Positions 21,028 to 30,533 of a DNA stretch of 63,756 bases are shown here, piece by piece. A program made the translations under genes and the position numbers. The DNA is from Gracilaria caudata (Eukaryota; Rhodophyta; Florideophyceae; Gracilariales; Gracilariaceae). Location of the stretch: assembly GCA_030374735.1 (NCBI GenBank), contig JASCIV010000046.1:1-63756 (forward strand), in the 5' to 3' direction. The notes below the pieces were generated by a model. That model made no database searches. It was given only the letters and a program-made list of their open reading frames with translations, and had not been told where the DNA came from. How positions within the stretch are numbered: the first letter of the stretch is position 1; every line of letters starts with the position of its first letter.

Positions 21028-21500
21028 ATCTTTTTTTTGGTCATAATGTGTACTTACCAACAAATACAACTTATTTCTCGACGTACCACTCTGTCAGTGG
21101 TTGCCACGCAATACCAGATGCTCAACATCTATCGATACACTTTCGAGACTCGTGCTTGTATCTTTGAAAAGTCACGCCATCAATCGGCAGCAAAGCAATT
21201 GCCTACGCGCAATGCAAGCCGTTCTCGCTCTGATTCTACACCGCTTTCTCATCATCCGCCAATCACCAACTTGGTTCCCTTGCAGCACCTCTTCCTACCA
21301 CCAGATGTACAGTAATGCACACAACAGATAGCAACCGCGTGCGCTCGCAGTATTCAAACTGACCACAGCATGCCGAAATTCAGTTTAAAAAAGCAATCTT
21401 ACGAGTTAACGCTACGAGTCTTGCAGTGCCATGTGACTCCCCTTGTACTCGACGGCATGATGATCACTGTGACTTAATATCCAACATCACACTACATTCA

Positions 21501-21537
21501 ATACTGTGGACAACTTGATACAAGTTGTCTACAGTAT
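21501..21537. repeat. 17-bp stem hairpin with 3-nt loop
   Basis: The left arm (21501-21517) and right arm (21521-21537) pair over 17 positions with one mismatch and a loop of only three bases (ATA). The core is GACAACTTG-ATA-CAAGTTGTC. Such a tight long hairpin is unlikely by chance; it could be a transcript-end structure, a small-RNA precursor or a transposon relic. Confidence 0.8.
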
Positions 21538-21550
21538 GCTGATAAAAGAA

Positions 21551-21584
21551 CGCCTCACCTTTCCAACCGTTGGAAGGTGAGGCG
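21551..21584. repeat. 15-bp stem hairpin with one bulge
   Basis: The left arm CGCCTCACCTTTCCAA (21551-21566) and right arm TTGGAAGGTGAGGCG (21570-21584) are complementary apart from one bulged T. The loop is CCG. It begins 13 bp after the preceding hairpin and is unrelated to it in sequence. Confidence 0.8.
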
Positions 21585-22233
21585 GTTGGAATTCAACCAA
21601 TACCTTCGTATGTACGAACAAAGGTGCGATACTGTACTAACATTATTATGCTCAGCTTCAAACTGTCGAAAGTCATGTGGAGATCCAATAATGACCATCC
21701 AGACAAACCACCCAGTGGTACTAATTCGACTCTTTTCACTGCCTTGGGGCTCACCTTTCTTTCGGCTGCCCTAATCAGCCGCGTCAAATACTGGGGTATA
21801 AATGCATACTGAAAAGTTTTACAACTAACAACACAAAACATCATGCTTGACTAGGAGATTTTGCGGACAATTTCAACTCCGAACAACGCAAGCAGGTTTA
21901 AACTCGAACGCCTATAAAGCCGGACGCTCTGGACATTTAGTAACAAAAGGTCAGCAATATATATTCCTCTCGTCAAGTATGGGAATCTCCGTCAATCTCC
22001 AGAAAATTGCACTTGAATCTTGCTCCTACACAATGAACATTACTCTCTTTATATGTGAAACGCAGAAAAGTCAACTTATTCGATAGCCGTATGATAAAAT
22101 GTACAACACTATCCAAATTCATAGCAGCAACAAACGATCAAAGTCTCTGAAAGCTAACCTAGCGCATATCAGACGCTTTCAAACCATATACCTCCGTCCA
22201 CCTACAATACAAGCCAACCTGGCTGGCATGACC

Positions 22234-22878
22234 TTAGAATGTTGGTGGTCGCCTCTTTCCGCGCTGCCCATCAGAGTTCTGCTTTCCCCTCTTGTGCACA
22301 CATTGCGTCACGCTCTCCTCACAACAGGAGGAAACCATTTCAGCGGAGCCACCCGTAAGTCGATTCAAAGACGAGCACGCATTTGGGCAGCACGGTCCGG
22401 CCTTACACTTCCCTTTACCGCGAGGGTACTCATCGGCACTGCACCGGCAGCACGACTTTTGCGCAAGCGTATCATCTCTATCAGTTCCGTCAAACGCCAG
22501 CTGAGGAGAATCATCGCGACGACGCTTATCCCATCCCTTGGTTCGGATATGTTCGCGAGCAATCTCCCCTAAACGTGTACCAATATCCGTGTTGGACTCC
22601 GGCGGAATGCAAACCATGTCGGGCTCGTCAACGACCGTAAACACATTCTCGTTCACAACCCATTTCACGAAGTCTGTAGCTTTCTCCTTGGATATTCCGC
22701 AGTTAATTAAAACAGTCACAACAGACATCAATTGCTCCTGAAGCTTCTTGTAATAACTGCAGTGAGAAGATGGAATCGGGCCGTACTCAGTTTCAAACTC
22801 CAGATAAGCCTCTTCCGTGGCGAACTGAGCAGTAACAACTGCTGCCACGGTAGCGAAGAACACTGCGGCAAGACGCAT
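22234..22878 (-). CDS. Secreted Cys-rich protein, unknown
   Basis: A 214-residue protein starting with a clear signal peptide (residues 1-18, hydrophobic core AAVFFATVAAVV, likely cleavage after 'VTA'). The mature part has two modules. A helical region of about residues 19-100 has Cys at 'SHCSYY', 'INCGIS' and 'MVCIPP'. A second half with about ten Cys includes 'KSCCRCSADEYPRG', 'GPCCPNACSSL' and 'SSCCEESVTQC', suggesting a disulphide-bonded extracellular domain. The end is basic. I do not recognise the family. The frame is open upstream to a TTG at 22905; the ATG at 22876-22878 puts the signal peptide exactly at the N-terminus. Confidence 0.75.
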   Translation of the reverse strand: MRLAAVFFATVAAVVTAQFATEEAYLEFETEYGPIPSSHCSYYKKLQEQLMSVVTVLINCGISKEKATDFVKWVVNENVFTVVDEPDMVCIPPESNTDIGTRLGEIAREHIRTKGWDKRRRDDSPQLAFDGTDRDDTLAQKSCCRCSADEYPRGKGKCKAGPCCPNACSSLNRLTGGSAEMVSSCCEESVTQCVHKRGKQNSDGQRGKRRPPTF

Positions 22879-23434
22879 GGTGCTAGCCTGCCGCTTCGTC
22901 TCCAACCTGAGACGAATGCGGACGAGAAGGACCAGAATCTATTAGAGGCGCGACTGTACCACTGTACGCAACCATGGCCCAATCGTCACTTCGTATCATT
23001 GCCGCATCGGTTTCGATTTCTGTCCCATTCACAAATGTTAGGCCAACCTCGTACGACTTCTCCTGAATCATATGGGCCACAAAACTGTTGAGAACGAAGC
23101 GCTGAGGGGTTCGAGAACGATCGAAATTGCCGGTTCTTACACTCTCGGAGTCCAGCCTCCATTCTTGCGGTGAGGCTTCCTCGACGCTACACGTGCTTGA
23201 TGGCCTGTTCACGAATTTCTACTCGCTTCGAGGGGACAAACCAGAATGCGATATTGCCTTCAAGTAAGTCACGTCAGCAACTGGCCCATTAGGTGACGCA
23301 ATATAACTCTTCAGTCTTCACGACAGTAAACGCGAACTACTTAAGATTGATGACAAATATGGTGACATATAGTTCCTTGAGGGAAAAGATTCTCTTGAAA
23401 GAAGCATAGAGTTGCAAATTCAACGGTTCGCAGT
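22879..23434. other. Intergenic region
   Basis: This holds the promoter of the Cys-rich gene and the 3' flank of the TFIIH p62 gene, both on the minus strand. A minus-strand frame at 22883-23212 has no recognisable domain. Nothing else is seen. Confidence 0.4.
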
Positions 23435-24676
23435 TCATGGTCTCATGGAGTCGTTCAGTTTCCTCAGCACATCTCCACTTAAAGCAATAGGGTCAGAAAA
23501 GCGGGCAACATCGGCTCGCCAATGTGTCATGGCATCCGAAAAGGCCACAGCAACATTTGAATCCAAGACAGCGGTCTGACGCTTTGGAGCATTTTCTCGG
23601 ACATCGAGAGGGGCAAACGGTTTTTCAGCCTCCGTGACCAGGTCTTCAAGTGGTCGTTCATTGCTGTCCTTCCACCCTTCTCCAACAATCATACCACCAT
23701 GGGTATTTACCATTCGCATTAAGCGCAAAGCATCGGATACGCGCGCTCTCTTGGGCGGGTGCGGGTCATGGATATGTTCCGTTCGATGATCATCAAATCG
23801 ATCAATAGCCAAAGTGGAGTGCAGATTGTGTATGCTTTTCTCACGATCTGCTATGGCCCTTTCCGCTTCCTTAGCCTGGAAGGGGGCGAAAAACGCATCG
23901 GCCGCACCTGCTCGAACAGAGTCGCGTTTAGACTTGAGGCGGGCACTGCGAGGGGCCATACTGGAAGCTGCGAACAACGCCCACATTTTCTCATCATCAA
24001 AACCGATCTTTTTGTGTAAGAAAGCTCGTTTCACTGCCGGATGGGCGAGGAATAGTTGATGTCGTTGTGCTGGAGATGGAACAGTATCCCACTTGAGGTC
24101 GTCACACGACTTAGTGGCAGTGAATGCGTCTGAAGGAACTCCAGTTTCATTGAGAGCTTCAGCATTGTCAAGAGGTTCATTCGGATTCTTGAGCTCGCCT
24201 TTCGGAGTGTATCGAAATTTCATACCCTTCCAAAAGGTCTCCTCTGTGACGGCGCCGGTCAACACAAGGCGCTGGTGCATTTGACGTACTTCCTTCTTCT
24301 GTAGCAAGGAAGTTCTCCAAGCTTTCTGCTTGTCGGAAAGCGGCCGCTTTGGCGGCTGTTGCACAACAGGCGGCGCAAAAGCTGGCGCGGATTGAAGCCT
24401 ATTCAGCACGTCGCGCACCGCATCCCTATCAGTGAAACTAGTGCCAAAGTCAAGAGTGATTTTGTTGGGTCTATCAGAACACGTGAGTCGGATCATGGCC
24501 TTCTTGGCAGATCCCTCCTTGGACACTTGAAACTGTGATATAGCAGTGAAGGGCACACGCTGCTCGCGGCCATAGGCGGCGGAGTCCGGCGTCCAAACAA
24601 GGTTGGTGGCGGACAGCTGCACGATACCCGGGCGTTTCTCAAAGGCGCAGCGACGCTCAATCTCGAAGTCGGCCAT
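23435..24676 (-). CDS. GTF2H1: TFIIH core subunit p62/TFB1
   Basis: This 413-residue protein matches the p62 subunit of the general transcription and nucleotide-excision-repair factor TFIIH. Residues about 5-95 form the PH-like domain ('RCAFEKRPGIVQLSATNLVW', then 'VPFTAISQFQVSKEGSAKKA'). Residues about 115-240 carry two BSD domains: 'FWKGMKF', the Phe-Trp signature, in the first, and 'LAHPAVKRAFLHKK', a helix typical of the second. The rest is helical with conserved 'LRLMRMVNTHGGMIVGEG'. It is shorter than the human protein (about 548), mainly in the C-terminal part. The ATG at 24674-24676 gives 'MADFEIERRC'; the frame continues to a TTG at 24691. Divergent from MINDY. Confidence 0.9.
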   Translation of the reverse strand: MADFEIERRCAFEKRPGIVQLSATNLVWTPDSAAYGREQRVPFTAISQFQVSKEGSAKKAMIRLTCSDRPNKITLDFGTSFTDRDAVRDVLNRLQSAPAFAPPVVQQPPKRPLSDKQKAWRTSLLQKKEVRQMHQRLVLTGAVTEETFWKGMKFRYTPKGELKNPNEPLDNAEALNETGVPSDAFTATKSCDDLKWDTVPSPAQRHQLFLAHPAVKRAFLHKKIGFDDEKMWALFAASSMAPRSARLKSKRDSVRAGAADAFFAPFQAKEAERAIADREKSIHNLHSTLAIDRFDDHRTEHIHDPHPPKRARVSDALRLMRMVNTHGGMIVGEGWKDSNERPLEDLVTEAEKPFAPLDVRENAPKRQTAVLDSNVAVAFSDAMTHWRADVARFSDPIALSGDVLRKLNDSMRP

Positions 24677-25218
24677 GGACGCGAAGTGCAATCTCGCTGA
24701 ACGGCTTCAAGCGCACGCGCTGCACTCGGCGAGTGCCTCCGCTTCCAAGAGACCGATCGCTTGAGGTGGAGGGAAGGCCCGTCGAACACTGGGAAGCGAA
24801 ATGTGTTCGTTTTGTATCGTTTTTGCACGTTTGTTTGGAATTCTTGTCGTTGCCAATGGCATCGCAGCACGTTTCGGTTTCTACGCAGCGTCGCAATCAG
24901 AGCCAATGACAGCAATGCTGCCCCCCTTCTCCGCCTCCCACACAATGAGCCGGTCTCGCTGCCGCAACGCCAACAGCCCTCAACAAACCACTGTTTTAGC
25001 GCCCCAACTCCGCAACTTTTGCCGCAGGTCGACGTCATCGACCTCCGTGGCGTATCATAAAGCCCGCCTTTCAGTCATCTTAATAAGCGCTCCCAATCTC
25101 CAGCCCACTACAAATAACTCTTCCCACCCGAGACAAGCACTTTGCCAACTTCACAGCTCCCTACGTTACAATCGCCCGCCATCGTCGAGAGCCAGCTATT
25201 ACCTCAACTTGCCTCGCC
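24677..25218. promoter_or_regulatory. Divergent promoter region, TFIIH p62 / MINDY
   Basis: These 542 bp separate two genes transcribed outward. A sequence 'ggcgtatcataaagccc' near 25049-25065 is followed by pyrimidine-rich leader sequence up to the MINDY start. No RNA gene or repeat was detected. Confidence 0.4.
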
Positions 25219-26385
25219 ATGTCACGCGCCTCACCGCAAGTGGGAGAGCAGCCATCGGCTTCCACGCCCACCCCACCTGTCCCTGCTTCGTCGGAACAGC
25301 CCCCATCGTATCGCGTCAAGTGGCTCGTCACACCCACAACTAGCACGCCAATTTTGCTTCAGAACCAGAACGGACCATGCGCTCTTCTCGCACTGGCGAA
25401 CGCTATGCTACTTACTGGCCACACCACAATACGACCGGGCACAACCGAGCTACCAGAATCCGATCTCATGTCTCTGCTTGCCGACTGGGCCTCACGCCCC
25501 CCTGCGTCCGCCGACCCTCAACGTGAGCACGCCGTCGCCGATTTTCTGGACTTGCTTCCGCGTCTCACATCTGGAATGACCATTAACGTGCGTTTCACAT
25601 CACCTACTGCCTTTGAATTCACCCGCGAAGTCGGTGTGTTTGATATATTCCCACTTCGCTTGTTACACGGTTGGCTCGTCGACCCGCAAGATGCGCCCTT
25701 AACCGCTGCGTTGGGAAACTTGACCTACAATCAAGTTGTCGATGAACTCGTAGCTACGGCCCCGGATACCTGTGCGTCTGCTGATCCTTCCGCGCCGCCT
25801 CCCGAAGCGTTCGAAGAACCGGACGAGCCGGAAATTCCACCACCAGAAGAATCTCCGGAGACAGCGAATATCCGCGAGGTGCGACCAGCTGTGATGGACT
25901 TTTTTGAGAATAACCCTACTCAGCTAACTGTTTACGGTTTGGCAGAGTTACATTCCATCATGAACCACAGCGAGACAGCTATCCTGTTTCGTAATTCGCA
26001 CTTTTATGTGGTGCGTAAGCACAAAGGTGAGATATATACTCTGGTCACAGACGAAGGCTACTTGAGAGAGAACTGCGTGTGGGAGAAGCTTATGGACGTG
26101 AACGGAGATAGCACGTTCTACAACGCACAATTCCACAAGCTATCGCCTGATGGACGCGTCATCGATCCCGCGCCAAAAGGCGCCGGCGCCTCCAATTCGC
26201 AAAGCTCTAGTGCGCCCTCGGCGAAGGGCCCATCGGTGGGACACACCAGACCTGCTCAAGCAGCACAACAACGTCCGGCCCAGCCAAACCCGTACTCAGG
26301 TTCCACACTTGGAAATCAGGCGAGTGACTGCTCCGGGACAGGTTTCGGCAGAAGGAAAAAGGATGATAGATGCGTAATTCAGTAA
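25219..26385 (+). CDS. MINDY-family (FAM63) deubiquitinase with CaaX end
   Basis: A 388-residue cysteine protease of the MINDY-1/2 group, which trims Lys48-linked ubiquitin chains. The catalytic Cys54 lies in 'LLQNQNGPCALLALANAMLL', a hallmark of the family, and the catalytic His261 in 'RNSHFYVVRKHKG' followed by 'LVTDEGYL'. The core spans about 33-320, with an acidic Pro-rich insertion at 185-215. The Ser/Pro/Gln-rich tail ends in basic residues and 'CVIQ', a CaaX box in which Gln favours farnesylation, so the enzyme may sit on membranes. The N-terminal 30 residues are Pro/Ser-rich. The start is the first ATG. Function is well supported; prenylation is inferred from the motif. Confidence 0.93.
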   Translation: MSRASPQVGEQPSASTPTPPVPASSEQPPSYRVKWLVTPTTSTPILLQNQNGPCALLALANAMLLTGHTTIRPGTTELPESDLMSLLADWASRPPASADPQREHAVADFLDLLPRLTSGMTINVRFTSPTAFEFTREVGVFDIFPLRLLHGWLVDPQDAPLTAALGNLTYNQVVDELVATAPDTCASADPSAPPPEAFEEPDEPEIPPPEESPETANIREVRPAVMDFFENNPTQLTVYGLAELHSIMNHSETAILFRNSHFYVVRKHKGEIYTLVTDEGYLRENCVWEKLMDVNGDSTFYNAQFHKLSPDGRVIDPAPKGAGASNSQSSSAPSAKGPSVGHTRPAQAAQQRPAQPNPYSGSTLGNQASDCSGTGFGRRKKDDRCVIQ

Positions 26386-27259
26386 CGAGAGTTGTCATGC
26401 ACTCCACATTACTCTTATTTACATTGCTCTGCACGCTTGCCGTATTATAACTCGCCTTGCAAATAAACTTCACTAAGCTCCGCCACATCATGATATTCGT
26501 ACAATTGTCTCTCCTCGGTGCTTCCCGCAACGAAACAAAGCTAACTCTGCACCAGAACGTATGGGGGTCTCGGTAACTTACAAGAGGTTCCCCAGTGTCC
26601 AGTGCCTCCTCTCACGTGAAAGTCAACGGAAACACGAGCCAGGTAATGCAGCACGTGATCGTATGACCTTGGGCACAACCCTCGCGATCCCAAACAGCGA
26701 ACCTTCACCGCACCTATTTCACGCACATAAACACCACGGTCAGATAGTCACGAACGAGCCCATTTTTGAGACGGAAAGCTCAGCAGGCTGTTGCAACAAG
26801 GTCGATTGGGAGAGAAAATGAAGAAACTTGTCAGGTGCTCACCGCGCGCCTCCCAAGGGGAGAACGAACGGCTCGCTGGGGATCCGTTGACGAGGGCCTG
26901 CGGAAAGTGCGTCCTTGCATTTATACTGCCGAGCCGACGATTCAATTATGACAATAGTAATTAGAGCTTCCTCTGTAATTAATTATGGTTCGTGCATAGT
27001 GAACAAAATGTACGTCGTGTGGGTGTTGTGCTCGAAATCCCGTCTGATCTCTCCTCTTCCTCAGGACAAACCCGTGGATAGATAATAATATTATGTCTGC
27101 AGATGAGTCTTTCTCGACTTCATGGTTTTGCCGTTCCTACGAAGGTTCGTCTGTTTTCGTCGAGACGGGTCTCATTACCATTAACTCGATTGGCTCAAGC
27201 AATTCCCTCTCTGCCTTAAACTCATAGTCGTGAAGACCGTAACCAACACGTTCATCAAG
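26386..27259. other. Intergenic region
   Basis: The 3' flank of MINDY and the promoter of the oxidoreductase gene. AT content rises from here into the middle of the window. No gene, repeat or RNA was identified. Confidence 0.4.
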
Positions 27260-28507
27260 ATGAGTATAGACCCACTTACCTTTTGTTCCTCGACGTTCTT
27301 ATTGAGACAAGTACCTCTGAAAAGCTCTTCTTATCAAAAGAAAAGCGCTCTTTTCGAAAAGAAACTTGTGTTAATGTCCTCGAGTCCAAACGTATTGGTT
27401 CTGGGTGGCACCGGGCGAGTTGGAACGGAGACAATTAAGGCCCTCTCGCGCATCTCATCGCAACAGTTGAATATAACTCTCAGCGGACGCAATGTGACCC
27501 GTGGAAATGCGATACGCGATGAACTTCAATCAGCACATGCGCTTCATCATTTCTCTTTTATCAAAGCAGATATAACAGATTCACAGTCTTTGCCAGCTAT
27601 GTTTAGACAATTTGACCTCATAGTACACACTGCTGGCCCCTTTCAACGGAAGGAATCTCCAGATATCGTACTACGAGCGGCTATGCAAGCGAAGGTGAAG
27701 TACATGGACGTTTGCGATGATGTTCAGCATGCTCAAGACTGTAAACAACTTCATGAGGAGGCCTGTAAACGAGGATATACTGCACTCATATCTACTGGAA
27801 TATACCCCGGTCTCAGCAACTTAATGGCTGCGGAGGTATGCTCATCTATGAGCGATGTGGATACCCTGAAGCTGTACTATCACACAGCAGGAACTGGTGG
27901 CATAGGCGCCACAATCTTAGCCAGTACCTTTCTCCTGCTGAGCGAACAAGCATTATGTTTTTTGAACGGCAAGCCAGTACTACGACCTCCTGCTGGTGAT
28001 ACTGAGGTATTCGATTTTAGAGGCAATATCGGTCGTAAGACAACGTACCTACTGAACTTGCCAGAAGTAGCTTCGTTGCACGACGCAATCGCACCAAATG
28101 CTACCATCTGGGCAAAGTTCAGCACGGGACCCCCAATATGGAACTGGCTACTACTGGCAACAGCCAGATGGGTACCAAACAGTTTTCTGAGAAACCGAAC
28201 TGCAACGCTCAAGTTTTCGCAGTTTAGTCTTCCAGTTGTTCGCTTTGTGGATATGCTCAGCGGTGCACGCACTGCGATGGCCGTTCACGTAGAAGGGACT
28301 GGGCGTCGAATAGAATACTGCTTTGAACATGACAGCTTAGCTGCGTGTGTCGGAGAGGCGACGGCAGCGTTCGCATTTGAAATGTTGACGTCAAACTCCA
28401 TAGAACCAGGTGTACACTTTCCAGAACAACTTAATGCAACCACGCGGCAGAAAATTATCAAGAACGCGAGCTTGACGGCAAACTTTTGCGAAATGAAGAA
28501 AATGTAG
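27260..28507 (+). CDS. Saccharopine-dehydrogenase-like oxidoreductase, organellar
   Basis: This 415-residue protein has a basic, Ser-rich presequence (about residues 1-38, 'FLLRQVPLKSSSYQKKS') and then an NAD(P)-binding Rossmann fold beginning 'VLVLGGTGRVGTETIKAL'. 'LIVHTAGPFQ' and 'YMDVCDDV' follow in the order typical of the saccharopine-dehydrogenase-like NADB family (Sccpdh_NADP), including plant and cyanobacterial proteins annotated only as putative reductases. The C-terminal half ('ISTGIYPGLSNLMAAEV') fits the same family. True lysine-pathway saccharopine dehydrogenase is not implied. The frame is open to a GTG at 27230; I use the ATG at 27260. Plastid or mitochondrial location is inferred from composition. 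Confidence 0.82.
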   Translation: MSIDPLTFCSSTFLLRQVPLKSSSYQKKSALFEKKLVLMSSSPNVLVLGGTGRVGTETIKALSRISSQQLNITLSGRNVTRGNAIRDELQSAHALHHFSFIKADITDSQSLPAMFRQFDLIVHTAGPFQRKESPDIVLRAAMQAKVKYMDVCDDVQHAQDCKQLHEEACKRGYTALISTGIYPGLSNLMAAEVCSSMSDVDTLKLYYHTAGTGGIGATILASTFLLLSEQALCFLNGKPVLRPPAGDTEVFDFRGNIGRKTTYLLNLPEVASLHDAIAPNATIWAKFSTGPPIWNWLLLATARWVPNSFLRNRTATLKFSQFSLPVVRFVDMLSGARTAMAVHVEGTGRRIEYCFEHDSLAACVGEATAAFAFEMLTSNSIEPGVHFPEQLNATTRQKIIKNASLTANFCEMKKM

Positions 28508-29132
28508 ACTTCCATCCAAACTTCATCGCAGTACTGGAATAACTTCTAACGAAGTTCGGAGATGATAGGCAGTATCAAAATTAGCGATCTCTCACAACCC
28601 GTTCAAGTGAGGGACGGGCACCTTTCATATACCAGATCACATTTCCGGCGGCATTAGTTTTCATAAACACAAGTACAACTGCATTAACCGAACACATAAA
28701 TCACAGTTGCATGTAGCTGGCTCCAGTCATTTTGGTGTCGAGAACTTCTGATGCTACTTTGAAACGATGGGAACCTACCGTTGTACATCTTTGAGCATTG
28801 ACGCAGAGTTCTGAACGATTGGCTTCCGACTGAAGACCACATAGAGCTCCGGGTGATAGAAATACTCATTCCCTTTCGCAGCAGCGAGATACAGAGGATT
28901 TTTATGCCATGGCATTCGACGTGTTCATGACTGGCATTAACTTTTCTAGAAGAAAAACATTAAAAACTTTTTTCTTTTTATTTAAAATTAAATCCAATGC
29001 ATTACACCGGAATCCGGTGACCGGATCAAGAGGGCAATTCAGGCCTATCGGTGTCTAGATATGCAATTAGCGATCATCTACAGATATCTACTCTGTACAA
29101 CCTTTAAAGCTGAGCCTTTCATAGTGAGTCTT
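28508..29132. other. Convergent intergenic region
   Basis: The 3' flanks of the oxidoreductase (+) and citrate synthase (-). An AT-rich tract lies near 28950-28995, followed by a short palindrome ACCGGA-A-TCCGGT at about 29006-29018. No gene is supportable. Confidence 0.4.
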
Positions 29133-30533
29133 TCATGCTGCCAATTCGTTGTCAAAGTGATTCTTAATCCAAGCCGTGGTGACAGATTTGGGGCGTTCGA
29201 TGGGCAGACCAAGAGCACGATCCCACACAAGGCTAGCCAAAGGACCAATAGCGCGCGAGACGCCGAACAATACTGTGTAGTACAGTTCTTCGGTAAGTCC
29301 GTAGTACCTAAGGAGCACTCCAGAATGTGCGTCGACATTCGGCCACGGGTTCTTCACCTTACCCTGCTCAGCAAGCACTTTAGGAACGACTTCATACAAA
29401 AGAGAAACCATGTTGAACATATCATCGTCTCCCAGGTGCTTCAAGGCGAACTCCCGTTGACATGTATATCGCGGATCTGTCTTGCGAAGAACAGCATGAC
29501 CATATCCCGGAATGACCTTTCCGGAGTTGAGTGTCTCCCAGCAGAGCTCCGCGAGATTCTCCTTCGTAGGTTCTGCATCTCCCAATTTCGCTTGGATATT
29601 CATGATCCAGCGTAGCACTTCTTGGTTTGCAAGTCCATGCAAAGGTCCAGCAAGACCATTCATGCCGGCAGAAAGTGCTAGGTAAGGATCGCTCAACGCC
29701 GATCCCACCAAGCGAATGGTGTGAGCAGACACATTACCTCCCTCATGATCGGCGTGAATCGTGAGATACAATCTCATAAGTTCATCGAAGTGAGGATCTT
29801 CAAAGCCCATCATGCGCGCAAAGTTAGCGCTAAGATCCAAGTTTTCAGCGTCGCTCGGAATATATGAACCGCCCTTGAACGATCTCCTGTAGATTCGAGA
29901 AGCAACTTCTGGTAATTGCGCAAGAATAACGAGTGAATCTTCTAAGCAGTGTTCCCAAAACAGGCTCTTCGGTGTACCCATAGCGTATTCCTGAGCCATG
30001 ACACTCTGCTGCTGCATGGCCATAATGCCCATTGAGAACTGAGTCATGGGATGCATATCCAAGGGCAGCGCATCAATAGCATCAATAACAGACTGTGGAA
30101 GCTTCGATCTGCTGGCCAAATCGCTCCGTAACGCATCGATCTGCTTATCGGTAGGCATATCACCGGTGATCAACAGCCAGAATAACGCCTCTGGTAATGG
30201 TTCTTCGCCACCTTTTGCCTTTGGTAACATCTGCTGACATTCTGGAAGTGTATAACCCCGAAAACGAATTCCTTCTTCAGTATCCAAATGAGACGTCTCA
30301 TATGTCATTGCCTTGACACTGCGCATCCCACCATATGCCTGTGTAACAGTACACGTTCCCAATTGCATATCACCATATTTCGAACGCACCTCCTTAACCT
30401 CCTCGATCGCAGAAGGGATCTTGGCGGCGATTGCTTCCTTCAAACCTGAGGAGTTTGCAGGGGCGATGACCGTCGCATGACGAATCTGCGAGCGCAATTG
30501 AGGGGCAACGGATCGAAGTCGATGCAGCATCAT
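29133..30533 (-). CDS. CS: Citrate synthase, mitochondrial
   Basis: A 466-residue type I citrate synthase condensing acetyl-CoA and oxaloacetate in the TCA cycle. Catalytic residues are in place: His263 in 'HADHEGGNVSAH', His299 in 'GPLHGLANQEVLRW' and Asp401 in 'NVDAHSGVLL'. 'GIRFRGYTLPECQ' and 'VIPGYGHAVLRKTDPRY' are also family-specific. The first 30 residues (start 'MMLHRLRSVAPQLRSQIRHA') are Arg-rich, without acids, as in a mitochondrial targeting peptide. The frame runs upstream to 30704, but tandem ATGs at 30528-30533 give the proper presequence. The eukaryotic mitochondrial form, rather than the peroxisomal bacterial-type form, is indicated by overall similarity to animal and fungal enzymes. 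Confidence 0.97.
   Translation of the reverse strand: MMLHRLRSVAPQLRSQIRHATVIAPANSSGLKEAIAAKIPSAIEEVKEVRSKYGDMQLGTCTVTQAYGGMRSVKAMTYETSHLDTEEGIRFRGYTLPECQQMLPKAKGGEEPLPEALFWLLITGDMPTDKQIDALRSDLASRSKLPQSVIDAIDALPLDMHPMTQFSMGIMAMQQQSVMAQEYAMGTPKSLFWEHCLEDSLVILAQLPEVASRIYRRSFKGGSYIPSDAENLDLSANFARMMGFEDPHFDELMRLYLTIHADHEGGNVSAHTIRLVGSALSDPYLALSAGMNGLAGPLHGLANQEVLRWIMNIQAKLGDAEPTKENLAELCWETLNSGKVIPGYGHAVLRKTDPRYTCQREFALKHLGDDDMFNMVSLLYEVVPKVLAEQGKVKNPWPNVDAHSGVLLRYYGLTEELYYTVLFGVSRAIGPLASLVWDRALGLPIERPKSVTTAWIKNHFDNELAA

Larger units (their letters stand above)
21028..22233. other. Convergent intergenic region with two strong hairpins
   Basis: The gap lies between the 3' ends of the zinc-finger gene and the Cys-rich gene. 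Its main content is a pair of adjacent long inverted repeats at 21501-21584, listed separately. No protein-coding frame with recognisable features was found. Confidence 0.5.
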
